Source: Trinickia violacea | Lineage (GTDB): Bacteria; Pseudomonadota; Gammaproteobacteria; Burkholderiales; Burkholderiaceae | Assembly: GCF_005280735.1 (NCBI RefSeq) | Contig: NZ_CP040078.1 | Span: forward strand, 3,596,001-3,660,000 | DNA: 64,000 bases | Reading direction: 5' to 3' | In this document: positions 1 through 8,952 of the stretch, piece after piece | Position numbering within the stretch: position 1 is the stretch's first letter | Layout of the letters: every line of letters starts with the position of its first letter | Translations under genes and position numbers: made by a program | The notes under the pieces: generated by a model | The model's database searches: none | Told to the model about the DNA's origin: nothing | What the model saw: only the letters and a program-made list of their open reading frames with translations

Positions 1-2954
1 TGCCGATCTCGCTGTTTCCGAACGTCGCGTTTCCGCGCGCGGTCGTCTCGCTCGATGCGGGCGACCGCCCCGCCGAGCAGATGGCGACGCTCGTCACGAT
101 GCCCGTCGAAGAAGCGCTGCGCCGCGTGCCGAACGTGCTCGACGTGCAGTCGACAACGAGCCGCGGCGCCGCCGAGATCTCGCTCAACTTCGGGTGGGGC
201 ACCGACATGGCGCAAGCCACATTGCAGGCCCAGTCCGCGATCAGCGAGATTCTCGCGTCGCTGCCGCAAGGCACGACCATGCAGGTGCGGCGCATGGACC
301 CGACTGTGTTCCCGGTGCTCGCGTACAGCCTCACCTCGAAACAGCAATCGCTCTCGGCGCTGCACGATCTCGCGCAGTTTCAGATCCGGCCGCTGCTGTC
401 GTCGCTGGAGGGTGTGGCGCGCGTCGACGTGATGGGCGGCGCGCAGGACGAATTCGAAGTCGAGACCGATCCCGAGCGGCTCGCCGCGTACAAGCTCTCG
501 CTCGCGGATGTGTCGAAGGCGATCGGCGCGAGCAACGTGCTGATGGCGACCGGTCGCATCGAGGATCACTACAAGCTGTACCTCGTGATCGCGAACACGG
601 CGATCACGCAGCTCGACGCGTTGAAGAACGTCGTCGTCGCCACAAACGGCGCGACGCAAATTCGCCTCGGCGATGTGGCGACGGTCCGCCAGGGCGTGAT
701 ACCGCAATGGATGCGCGTGACCGCTGACGGTCAGGACGCCGTGCTCATCAACATCTATCAGCAACCCGGCGCGAACAGCGTCGCGATGGCCAAGGCGATC
801 CGCGCGAAGCTCGCCGACTTTCAGAAGCAGATGCCGCCCGGCGTGCATCTCGCGAATTGGTACGACCAGAGCGAGCTCGTGGTCGCGTCGGCGAGCAGCG
901 TGCGCGACGCGATCATGATCGGCGTCGTGCTCGCCGCGTTCACGCTGTTCGCGTTCCTGCGCAACTGGAAGATCACCGCGATCGCGGTCGCACTCGTGCC
1001 CATCGTGATGGCCGCGACGATCCTGCTGCTCGACGTGTTCGGCATGGGCTTCAACATCATGACGCTCGGCGGCATGGCGGCGGCCGTCGGCCTCGTGATC
1101 GACGACGCGATCGTGATGATCGAGCACATCGTGCGGCGCATGCGCGAAGCGGGCGCGCACGCCTTCCACGGCCGCGTGATGAGCGCGGCGCTCGAATTCA
1201 CGCGACCGCTCGCGGGCTCGTCGGCGGCGACGCTGATCATCTTCGTGCCGCTCGCGTTCCTGTCCGGCGTGACGGGCGCGTTTTTCAAGGCGCTGTCGGT
1301 GACGATGGCCAGCGCCCTCTTCATTTCGTTTCTCGTCACGTGGCTCGCGGTGCCGATCCTGTGCGATCGCTGGCTGAAGGCGAAAGACGCCGAGGAGCAC
1401 ACCGAATCGCGCTTCGCGCTGTGGATGAACCGGCGCTACATGTCCCTGATCGAGCACGTGACGGCGAAACCCGCGCTCGTGCTGATCGGGCTCGCGCCGC
1501 TCGTGATCGTGGCGGCGTTCGCGTCCACGCGCGTCGGCAGCGGCTTCATGCCGACGATGGACGAAGGCGGCTTCGTGCTCGACTACCACACCGAACCGGG
1601 CACCTCGATCACCGAGACAGACCGCCTGATGCAGCAGATCGAAGCGATCATCCGCGCGAATCCGAACGTCGCCAACTACTCGCGCCGCACGGGCGCGGGC
1701 CTCGGAGGCGACCTCAACGAGCCGAACAAGGGCGACTTCTTCGTGCGGCTGAAATCGGGCAAGCGCGAGCCGATCGAGACCGTGATGGAGGAAATCCGCT
1801 CGAAGATCGAGACGCAGGTGCCCGGCGTCAACATCGAACTCGCGCAGTTGATGGAAGACTTGATCGGCGATTTGACCGCCGTGCCGCAGCCGGTGCAGAT
1901 CAAGATCTACTCCGACGACCAGGACACGCTCGACGCCACCGCGCAGAAAGTCGCCGCGCGCATCGGCAAGATACCGGGCATCGTCGACGTGGATGACGGC
2001 ATCAACCCCGCCGGCGACGCACTCGAACTGCATATCCGGCCCGACGCCGCAGCGGCGGAAGGCATGGACCCGCAGTCGATCGCGCAAGCCGTCTCGGACA
2101 TGGTCGAAGGCAATGTCGCGACGCAGTTTCAGGCGGGGCCGAAGACGGTCGGCGTACGCGTGCGCATCGCGGATGCGATGAAGCTCACCGATACGCAACT
2201 GGGGCAGTTGCCGATCCGCGCACCGGACGGTCACCTGTTCGCGCTGCGCCGCGTCGCGGACCTCGTGACCGTGACCGGCCAGCCCGAAATCAGCCGCGAC
2301 AACTTGAAGCGCATGGTCGCGGTGACGGCGCGCATCGACGGCCGCGATCTCGGCTCGACGATCGCCGACGTGCAAAAGGCGCTCGGCGAATCCGGCCTGC
2401 TGCCTGCCAGTGTCTACTACGAACTCGGTGGCCTCTATCAGCAGCAGCAGATCGCGTTCAAGGGCCTCTTGACGGTGTTCGGCGCAGCAGTCGCGCTCGT
2501 GTTCGGCTTGCTGCTGTTCCTGTATGAGCGCTTCCGCGTCGCGCTCGCGGTGATGGCGATGCCGCTGCTCGCGGCGGGCGCGGTCTTCGTCGGCCTGTGG
2601 GTGACGGGCATCGAACTGAACATCTCCGCGATGATGGGCATGACGATGATCATCGGGATCGTGACCGAGGTCGCGATCTTCTATGTGTCGGAACTGCAGG
2701 GGCTCGTGCGCGACGAAGGCGTGCCGTTCAGGCAGGCACTGATCGACGCGGGCCGCAACCGCCTGCGCCCGATCGCCATGACGACGATCGCCGCGATTCT
2801 CGCCTTGCTTCCGCTCGCGTTCGCGCTGGGGCAAGGTTCCGCGATGCAGCAGCCGCTCGCGGTCGCGATCATCGCCGGCCTGATCGTGCAGTTGCCGCTC
2901 GTGCTGCTGCTTCTGCCGGTGCTACTGCTATTGCTGATGAAAAAGGTCGACTGA
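1..2954 (+). CDS. RND efflux transporter permease subunit (5' end outside window)
   Basis: Inner-membrane, proton-driven permease of a tripartite RND efflux pump. The reading frame is already open at base 3 and encodes a typical RND N-terminus (PISLFPNVAFPRAVV) before the first internal ATG at 81, so the gene starts outside the window; about 983 residues are visible and a few tens are missing. Two repeats of six membrane helices flank large periplasmic loops. The fourth helix carries the paired aspartates GLVIDDAIVMIE used in proton relay. The end (LLLLLMKKVD) overlaps the convergent EAL gene by 27 bp. The usual membrane-fusion partner would lie upstream, outside the window. Metal versus organic substrate cannot be decided here. 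Confidence 0.93.
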   Translation, partial: PISLFPNVAFPRAVVSLDAGDRPAEQMATLVTMPVEEALRRVPNVLDVQSTTSRGAAEISLNFGWGTDMAQATLQAQSAISEILASLPQGTTMQVRRMDPTVFPVLAYSLTSKQQSLSALHDLAQFQIRPLLSSLEGVARVDVMGGAQDEFEVETDPERLAAYKLSLADVSKAIGASNVLMATGRIEDHYKLYLVIANTAITQLDALKNVVVATNGATQIRLGDVATVRQGVIPQWMRVTADGQDAVLINIYQQPGANSVAMAKAIRAKLADFQKQMPPGVHLANWYDQSELVVASASSVRDAIMIGVVLAAFTLFAFLRNWKITAIAVALVPIVMAATILLLDVFGMGFNIMTLGGMAAAVGLVIDDAIVMIEHIVRRMREAGAHAFHGRVMSAALEFTRPLAGSSAATLIIFVPLAFLSGVTGAFFKALSVTMASALFISFLVTWLAVPILCDRWLKAKDAEEHTESRFALWMNRRYMSLIEHVTAKPALVLIGLAPLVIVAAFASTRVGSGFMPTMDEGGFVLDYHTEPGTSITETDRLMQQIEAIIRANPNVANYSRRTGAGLGGDLNEPNKGDFFVRLKSGKREPIETVMEEIRSKIETQVPGVNIELAQLMEDLIGDLTAVPQPVQIKIYSDDQDTLDATAQKVAARIGKIPGIVDVDDGINPAGDALELHIRPDAAAAEGMDPQSIAQAVSDMVEGNVATQFQAGPKTVGVRVRIADAMKLTDTQLGQLPIRAPDGHLFALRRVADLVTVTGQPEISRDNLKRMVAVTARIDGRDLGSTIADVQKALGESGLLPASVYYELGGLYQQQQIAFKGLLTVFGAAVALVFGLLLFLYERFRVALAVMAMPLLAAGAVFVGLWVTGIELNISAMMGMTMIIGIVTEVAIFYVSELQGLVRDEGVPFRQALIDAGRNRLRPIAMTTIAAILALLPLAFALGQGSAMQQPLAVAIIAGLIVQLPLVLLLLPVLLLLLMKKVD

Positions 2955-4538
2955 CCGCTCAGCCGCGAAGGCGGAAGACACGCTGCGGGCCTGCAAATAC
3001 TCGATGAGCGCGCCCGCCGGCATCGGTGCGCCGAACAGCCACCCCTGGCCGTATTGAACGTCGTGCTGCGCGAGGTAATCGGCCTGCGACGTGTGCTCGA
3101 CGCCTTCCGCGACGATCGCGAGACCGAGCGCATGCGCCATCGAGATGATGTGCGGCGCGACGATGCTGGTGGCCGCTTCCTGGGCGATCGTATCGATGAA
3201 CGCTTTGTCGATCTTGAGTACGTCGACTTTGAAATTCTGCAGATAGGCGAGGCTCGAATAGCCGGTGCCAAAGTCGTCGATATAGACAGGGTGTCCTGCG
3301 CTTCTGAATGCCTCGATGGTTTTGCGGGTCGCGTCGGCATCGAGGAAACTGCGCTCGGTCGCTTCGATGCGGACCTGGTCGGGGCGGATGCCGGTGTCCT
3401 TCAAGCTCGACGTCAAGACGCGCAGAAAGCGATCGCTCTGGAGATCCGCGACGCCGACGTTGATGGACACGTAAAACGCGGGGCGCGAACGCAAGAGCGG
3501 CGTCAGTTCGGCGAGCATTTTCTGCAGGACGAGATCGGTCAGCGGCTGGATCAAGTCCCGCTCCTCGGCAACGGGAACGAAAATCTCGGGGGAGAGGTAG
3601 CGTCCGTCCACGAGCCACCTGACGAGCGCTTCCGCCCCCACGCATTCGCGGTCCGCGAGCTTGACGATGGGCTGGTAATACACGTCGAAGTCACCGCGCT
3701 TGATGGCCCGTTCGAGCAACGCCGGAAACGACAGCTGGCGCGACAGCAGCCGGAACGCCATCCACCCCACCAGCGCGCCCGCCAGAACGCCCACCGACAG
3801 CCACGCCGCAAGCAGGTTGGTCCAGCCGGTCAGCAAGCCGACGCGCGGCGACTTGACCACCACGCCCCACGGTCTCGTCGGCGAGCGCGCCACCGCGTAC
3901 AGCCAATCGCGGCTCGTCACTTTGCCCTGCTGCTTCCAGGCGGCCAGCATTTCGGCACTGTTCGCGCCCGGCGACAGCGCAAAGATCGTATTCGTCTCGA
4001 CATTGACCGCCGCAATCGGCCGCCGGTCCTCATCGATGACATCGACGTACGATTGCGGATCGATCGACACGTAATCGCCGTTGCGTCCGATCATGAGATC
4101 TTCGCGCGCCACGTCGAGCGGGCTCTTTTGATGAAACCACACCTGGTAGCCGTCTTCGCTCTGCCAATCGGGCGGGGGCAGCTTGAAGTGTTGGTATCTG
4201 ACATCGCCGAGCAGCGGTGAACACCGATATTCCCCGCCGCCGTAGGCACCGGAATCTTGCACGTAGCGATAAGTGAAGCTGATGCGGGCCAATTGCTGAA
4301 GAAAGGCCGGCGAGCATTCTTGCTGGGATACCGCGGCGATGTCGGCGATCGCGGTGAACGCTTGGCGCGTGACGAGTTCCGAGCGCAGCACGGCTTTCTC
4401 CGCGTACTCCTGGAGATCGCTTTGCTCTCGGTGCGCTGCATCGCGATTGGCGACGTAGAGGCTGGTGAGAACGGGCGCAAGAGTCGCGGCGCAAGCGACG
4501 ACGGCAACGGAAACGGAGATCAGCGAGAGACGGCGCAT
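2928..4538 (-). CDS. CSS-motif EAL cyclic-di-GMP phosphodiesterase
   Basis: A 536-residue membrane phosphodiesterase. Helix 1 covers about residues 5-29, a periplasmic sensor domain about 30-235, helix 2 about 240-266, and the cytoplasmic EAL domain about 275-520. The periplasmic part has cysteines 75 (ECSPAF) and 106 (RCSPLLG), which fit the CSS domain of PdeC-type proteins, where a disulfide controls activity. The EAL domain looks catalytically complete: EAL in GAEALVRW, DDFGTGYSSL, LKIDKAF and AEGVEH are all present. It would hydrolyse c-di-GMP in response to periplasmic redox or envelope state (inference). It stands alone and converges with the RND gene. Confidence 0.93.
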   Translation of the reverse strand: MRRLSLISVSVAVVACAATLAPVLTSLYVANRDAAHREQSDLQEYAEKAVLRSELVTRQAFTAIADIAAVSQQECSPAFLQQLARISFTYRYVQDSGAYGGGEYRCSPLLGDVRYQHFKLPPPDWQSEDGYQVWFHQKSPLDVAREDLMIGRNGDYVSIDPQSYVDVIDEDRRPIAAVNVETNTIFALSPGANSAEMLAAWKQQGKVTSRDWLYAVARSPTRPWGVVVKSPRVGLLTGWTNLLAAWLSVGVLAGALVGWMAFRLLSRQLSFPALLERAIKRGDFDVYYQPIVKLADRECVGAEALVRWLVDGRYLSPEIFVPVAEERDLIQPLTDLVLQKMLAELTPLLRSRPAFYVSINVGVADLQSDRFLRVLTSSLKDTGIRPDQVRIEATERSFLDADATRKTIEAFRSAGHPVYIDDFGTGYSSLAYLQNFKVDVLKIDKAFIDTIAQEAATSIVAPHIISMAHALGLAIVAEGVEHTSQADYLAQHDVQYGQGWLFGAPMPAGALIEYLQARSVSSAFAAERSVDLFHQQ

Positions 4539-4775
4539 GGAGTTGGCCCCTGTCAGACCCGGATACGTGCCTGCCGCGACGCGCGCGCTTCAGTGGATCG
4601 CGGCTCGAACCGCACTCGTAAGATCATATATCCCGGGGACGCTTTTGCGCGGCGATATTGTCGTATCGCGCATCCCTGACGGGCAAAATGCGCGCTCGCG
4701 CGCGGCGCTATACTAAGCCGCACCGCCTCTAGCCGCCTGAAGCAAACCTTAAGGCACGTCAATCGCTTCCCCCAA

Positions 4776-5585
4776 ATGGCCGATCACGTTCAATACCAAC
4801 ACATCGCCGAAGTCCCCGGCCTCGTGCTTGGTGCAGCGCGATTTTCCGAATTCAGCTTCGACCTCCACTTCCATCTCGACTATCACATCGGCTTGGTGAC
4901 CGAAGGCGTCCAGCGCCAGAGGTTCGGGGGAAAGACCGTTTTGCTCGGTCCTGGCTGCGTCTCGCTGATGCCGCCCGGCGAAATCCACGACGGAACTCGC
5001 GAAGGCGGCGGCGCCTTCACGCTCCAGACGTTCCGGCTCTCCCCCGACCTTCTCGACAACATGGCCGAGGAGATCGGCGGCTCACCCCGTGAGCCGGAAT
5101 TGGCCGGAATCGTGCTCGAAGATCCGGTGCTGGCCGGGCATCTGCTGCGCTTGCACGATGCCATGCGGCGCAACGACGGCGCGATCACGCTGGACGTGCA
5201 GTCGCAATGGCTGACGCTGATGGAGTGCTTGTTCAGACAGTCGCGCGCCGTGGTTCGGCAAGATGTCAAAGGCGCGCTTTCGCCGATGCAATGGCAGCGG
5301 GTAAAAGACTACTGCTTTGCGCACCTCGGCGAAAAAATCACGCTGGACGAATTGGCGTCGGTGTGCGGCTTGGGGCGCTTTCACTTCCTGAGACAGTTCA
5401 AGCAAACCGTGGGCATGACACCGCATGCGTGGCTCGTGCGGCTGCGTCTCGAACAGGCATGCGCGCTCTTGGCGCGAAGCGCGCACACCATCGCCGAGGT
5501 CGCGCAGGGCGTGGGGTTCTACGATCAAAGCCACTTCAATCGTGCTTTCCGGCAGGCGTTCGGCGTGCCGCCTTCCAACTACTAG
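4776..5585 (+). CDS. AraC family transcriptional regulator with cupin sensor domain
   Basis: A 269-residue regulator. The N-terminal AraC_binding cupin is visible around residues 25-70 (FDLHFHLDYHIGLVTEG, then LLGPGCVSLMPPGEIHDG). The C-terminal double helix-turn-helix starts near residue 170 (ITLDELASVCGLGRFHFLRQF) and ends with the family signature IAEVAQGVGFYDQSHFNRAF. It lies 140 bp upstream of the AlaX-type gene in the same direction. A link to LysE-type exporters, often paired with such regulators, is possible, but none is adjacent here. The effector is unknown. Confidence 0.92.
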   Translation: MADHVQYQHIAEVPGLVLGAARFSEFSFDLHFHLDYHIGLVTEGVQRQRFGGKTVLLGPGCVSLMPPGEIHDGTREGGGAFTLQTFRLSPDLLDNMAEEIGGSPREPELAGIVLEDPVLAGHLLRLHDAMRRNDGAITLDVQSQWLTLMECLFRQSRAVVRQDVKGALSPMQWQRVKDYCFAHLGEKITLDELASVCGLGRFHFLRQFKQTVGMTPHAWLVRLRLEQACALLARSAHTIAEVAQGVGFYDQSHFNRAFRQAFGVPPSNY

Positions 5586-5724
5586 GTTCGTCAAGCTCGA
5601 AGCGCGCTGCGCCTGCGCTTCGTTCGTCCAGTCAATTTTTTACAATCGCGCCCGCCACGATCCCCCTACGATGCGTCCATCGTCGAGGAAACGGTTTCCT
5701 CGCAGCAAGGAAGGATGTTCGAAC

Positions 5725-6357
5725 ATGACGGAACGGCATTATCTGCACAGCGACAAGCTGGAAATGCACGCCTCGGTGGTCAGTTGCTCGCCGGCCGAAG
5801 ACGGGACCTATCAAATCGTTTTGTCGGCGACGCTGTTTCATCCTCAAGGCGGCGGCCAACCGTCCGATCTGGGGACGATCGCCGACGCCAAAGTCATTCG
5901 CGTGAGTCAGGCGGGAGACGACGTGATTCACCACTGCGACCGGAGCGTCGCGGCAGGCGACGTCGATATCAAGGTATCCGCCGAGCCTCGCGCCTTGCAC
6001 GCCCGGCTGCATTCCGCCGGTCACTTGATCAGCTATTGCGGCGAGCCGTTCGGATGGCGGGCCGTGAAGGGCCATCACTGGCCGGGAGAAGCACGCGTCA
6101 TTTTTGAAGCCGAAGACGGCGCGCCAGCATTCACCGCCGACGCAATCGAACAGCAGGCCAACGCTCAGATCGCGTCCGATGCGGCTCGCCACGTGTCGCA
6201 AGAAGGCGAAACACGCAAGGTCGGCTTTGGACATCTGCCCGCCTATCCCTGCGGCGGCACGCACGTGGCGTCTTTAGGGATCGTCGGAAGGGTCAGGATT
6301 CTGAAGGTCAAGGAGAAGAAAGGCCAGCTGTGGGTTCACTACGATGTCGAAAGCTGA
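5725..6357 (+). CDS. AlaX-type alanyl-tRNA editing protein
   Basis: A 210-residue stand-alone editing domain homologous to the C-terminal editing part of alanyl-tRNA synthetase. Such proteins hydrolyse Ser or Gly mischarged on tRNA-Ala. The zinc-binding editing site is intact: HSAGH (His96, His100) and CGGTH (Cys176, His180). The ATG at 5725 was chosen because AAGGAAGGA lies just upstream and the protein then begins with the normal beta-strand MTERHYLHSD; a longer open frame from 5425 runs out of phase through the end of the AraC gene. No AlaRS partner is nearby. Confidence 0.92.
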   Translation: MTERHYLHSDKLEMHASVVSCSPAEDGTYQIVLSATLFHPQGGGQPSDLGTIADAKVIRVSQAGDDVIHHCDRSVAAGDVDIKVSAEPRALHARLHSAGHLISYCGEPFGWRAVKGHHWPGEARVIFEAEDGAPAFTADAIEQQANAQIASDAARHVSQEGETRKVGFGHLPAYPCGGTHVASLGIVGRVRILKVKEKKGQLWVHYDVES

Positions 6358-6432
6358 GCGCGGCTCCTTTACTGAATATCTGGCCCCACCAGATGTGACT
6401 TAAGTGTCGGCGTGGACGCGTCGCGCTAGCCG

Positions 6433-7203
6433 CTATAACACGTTCATCACCGCCAGCGCCGTCTCCCGCAACGGCCCCAATACACGCTTGAGCGCCGCCT
6501 CGACCGTCTCGCCGCCAAGCGGCATATTCGTGCTGAGCGCGGCGACCACTTCGCCGCGCCGGTCCTTCAATGGCACCGCAATGCCGCGCACGCCGATCTG
6601 CAATTGCTGCTCGATGACCGCGTAGCCATCGGCGCGCGCCTGCGCGATGATTTCGAGCAAGCGTGCCTTGTTGGTCAGCGTGTGCGGCGTGAACGGCGCC
6701 AGCTCGGTGCTGTTCAGCCATTCGCGCACCGCGTCCTGATCCGGCAGGCCCGCCAGCAGCACCACACCCGGCGACGTCAGCGGCACCGGCACGCGCGCGC
6801 CGAGCACGAACCCCGTCGTCATCACGCGTGACGTGCTGTTGCGCGCGATGAACACCAGCTCCCATTCGTCGAGCACGCTGACGTAGACCGATTCGCCGAT
6901 CGTCGCGCTCAATTGCTGCAAATACGGTTGCAGCATCCTCGGCAAACGCGCCGAATCGAAATACGACCAGCCGACCCGCAGCACGCGCGGCGTGAGGCCG
7001 AAGAGCTTGCCGTCGCTTTGCACGTAGCCGAGGTGTTCGAGCGTCAGCAAATAGCGCCGCGCCGCGGTACGCGTCATGCCGGTGCGCGCGGCGGCCTCGC
7101 TCGGCGTCATGCGCGCGTGCTCGGCGTCGAACGCTTCGAGGATCGCCAGGCCTTTTTCGAGGCCGGCGATCCAGTCGCGTTTATCCAATGGTGGCCGGGT
7201 CAT
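6433..7203 (-). CDS. IclR family regulator, PcaR/PobR-like
   Basis: A 256-residue IclR-family protein. The winged helix-turn-helix covers about residues 12-75 (GLEKGLAILEAFD, TPSEAAARTGMTRTAARRYLLTLEHLG). The effector-binding domain covers about 80-250 and ends GVRGIAVPLKDRRGEVVAALSTN. The phrase RTAARRYLLTL is typical of the PcaR/PobR/PcaU branch controlling protocatechuate and beta-ketoadipate genes (established knowledge of the branch). It is divergent from an MHS transporter, and two copies of a PcaR-like box lie between them, which supports local control of uptake. The pca enzyme genes themselves are not in the window. Confidence 0.92.
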   Translation of the reverse strand: MTRPPLDKRDWIAGLEKGLAILEAFDAEHARMTPSEAAARTGMTRTAARRYLLTLEHLGYVQSDGKLFGLTPRVLRVGWSYFDSARLPRMLQPYLQQLSATIGESVYVSVLDEWELVFIARNSTSRVMTTGFVLGARVPVPLTSPGVVLLAGLPDQDAVREWLNSTELAPFTPHTLTNKARLLEIIAQARADGYAVIEQQLQIGVRGIAVPLKDRRGEVVAALSTNMPLGGETVEAALKRVLGPLRETALAVMNVL

Positions 7204-7288
7204 AGGTGGATGCCTTTCTCCTGCTATTGCCGTTGCTGTTGCGTATCAAGCGGGCCGTGCGCCGTCTCAGGACTAACCCGCGAAGCGC

Positions 7289-7323
7289 GCGATAATCGCA
7301 CACTTTGCGTCGATAATCGCACA
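7289..7323. promoter_or_regulatory. Two PcaR-like operator boxes in the IclR/MHS divergent region
   Basis: The 13-mer CGATAATCGCACA occurs at 7290-7302 and again at 7311-7323, exactly 21 bp apart, about two helical turns. The first copy is embedded in the perfect 11-bp palindrome GCGATAATCGC (7289-7299). As I recall it, the Pseudomonas PcaR site is GTTCGATAATCGCAC, which both copies nearly match. The spacing and the adjacent IclR gene make this the likely operator for both divergent genes. Confidence 0.7.
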
Positions 7324-7474
7324 ACTCTCAGTCAGTGAGCATTGCCTCACCTAGCGCACCTCCCTATTCTCTAGTCACCGCGCAGCAAACTAACCGTTCC
7401 GGTCACGCCGAGCCAGCCCGCTCCCGAACGCCCGTCCGCTGCGCGTGAATTTTTCCAACATTTGAGACATCGCC

Positions 7475-8782
7475 ATGACATCCGCTATCCGCACCCCTCA
7501 TATTCCCGCAGTGGCCAATCGCGAGAAAAGCCGGGCCCGCAAGGCGGCGGTCGGCAGCTTCGTCGGTGCGGTAGTCGACTGGTACGACTTCCTGCTCTAC
7601 GGCATCGTCGCCGCGCTCGTCTTCAACACGCAGTTCTTTCCGAAAATCAGCCCGGCGATGGGCACGCTCGCCGCGTTCGGCACCTTCGGCGTCGGCTTTC
7701 TGTTCCGGCCGCTCGGCGGCTTCGTATTCGGCCACTTCGGCGACCGGCTCGGACGCAAGCGCATGCTCGTGCTCACCGTGATGATGATGGGCCTCTCCAC
7801 GGCGCTGATCGGCCTGTTGCCGACCTTCGCGTCGATCGGCTGGTGGGCGCCCGTGCTGCTCGTCGTGCTGCGCGCGGTCCAGGGCTTCGCCGTCGGCGGC
7901 GAATGGGGCGGCGCGGCGTTGATGGCGGTCGAAAGCGCGCCTGAGAAAAAGCGCGCGTTCTACAGCAGCGGCGTGCAGGTGGGCTATGGCGTCGGCCTGG
8001 TCCTCGCGACGGGCATCATGTCGATCCTCGGCGCAACGCTCGGCTCCGACGCGGTCAAGGCCTGGGCGTGGCGCATTCCGTTCGTGTTCAGCGTCGTGCT
8101 GGTGCTGATCGGCTTGTGGGTGCGCGCGAGCATGGAGGAATCGCAGGAGTTCATGCACGAGGTCGTCGAAAAGAAGCACCGCAGCAAGCTGCCGATTCTC
8201 GAAGCGCTGCGCCAGCATCCGAAGGCGTTCCTGCTGATCATCGCGCTGCGTTTGGCCGAGCTCTTCACGATGTACATCGTCACCGCGTTTGCGCTCAGCT
8301 ATTCGACGACCAACCTGCACATGTCGCAGCAGTTCTTCCTGAACATCGGGCTGCTCGTCGGCGCGATCAGCATCGTGACGATTCCGGCCTTTGCGGCGCT
8401 CGCGGACCGCTACGGCCGCCGCCGCGTGTACCTCACCGGCGCGGTGATCGGCTTGCTGAGCGCCGTGCCGTTCTTTGTCGCGCTCGAAGCGCGCGCCACG
8501 CTCTGGATCGTGATCTTCGCCGTGATGCTCGCGAACGTCGCGCACGACATGGTGGTCAGCGTGCAGCAGCCGATGTTCACCGAACTGTTCGGCACCGAGT
8601 ACCGCTATAGCGGCGCGGGCGTCGGCTATCAGGTGGCGAGCGTGGTCGGCGGCGGGTTCACGCCGTTCATCGCGGTGGGGCTCGTGAGCCTCGCGGACGG
8701 GTCGTGGCATCCGGTTGCCGCGTATCTCGCGATCGGCTGCCTGCTGTCGGTGCTGGTTGCGGCGAGGATGAAGAAGAGCTGA
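7475..8782 (+). CDS. MHS family MFS transporter (aromatic or dicarboxylic acid uptake)
   Basis: A 435-residue, 12-helix major facilitator of the metabolite:H+ symporter branch. Signature segments are GAVVDWYDFLLYG near residue 30, RPLGGFVFGHFGDRLGRK around 70-90, and GFAVGGEWGGAALMAVE near 145. Members include shikimate, alpha-ketoglutarate and PcaT-type beta-ketoadipate carriers. The divergent PcaR-like regulator and its boxes suggest an aromatic acid or beta-ketoadipate substrate (inference). The start is the ATG at 7475, giving MTSAIRTPH before the first helix. Confidence 0.92.
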   Translation: MTSAIRTPHIPAVANREKSRARKAAVGSFVGAVVDWYDFLLYGIVAALVFNTQFFPKISPAMGTLAAFGTFGVGFLFRPLGGFVFGHFGDRLGRKRMLVLTVMMMGLSTALIGLLPTFASIGWWAPVLLVVLRAVQGFAVGGEWGGAALMAVESAPEKKRAFYSSGVQVGYGVGLVLATGIMSILGATLGSDAVKAWAWRIPFVFSVVLVLIGLWVRASMEESQEFMHEVVEKKHRSKLPILEALRQHPKAFLLIIALRLAELFTMYIVTAFALSYSTTNLHMSQQFFLNIGLLVGAISIVTIPAFAALADRYGRRRVYLTGAVIGLLSAVPFFVALEARATLWIVIFAVMLANVAHDMVVSVQQPMFTELFGTEYRYSGAGVGYQVASVVGGGFTPFIAVGLVSLADGSWHPVAAYLAIGCLLSVLVAARMKKS

Positions 8783-8952
8783 GTCGACGGCAGCGCGCAG
8801 GCGTGCCTGTGTGTGCGGGAGAACCGGCCTCATCGTCGAAGCGAGCGGTGTGCGCTGGGTTCGCGTCGCGCTCGCGTTGAGTCTCGTTGGCCGGCCGTTG
8901 CGGCGTCGCCGCCGCTAACGTGGGTTGAGGGTCTTTTCCGCAGCAAGCCGGA

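Noticed and set aside
2928..2954. 27-bp overlap of convergent RND and EAL genes as a sign of error
   Set aside because: Both ends match their families and short convergent overlaps are common; no frameshift is needed.
6378..6394. Hairpin ATCTGG-CCCCA-CCAGAT between convergent genes
   Set aside because: Only 6 bp of stem and no T-run; too weak to call a terminator.
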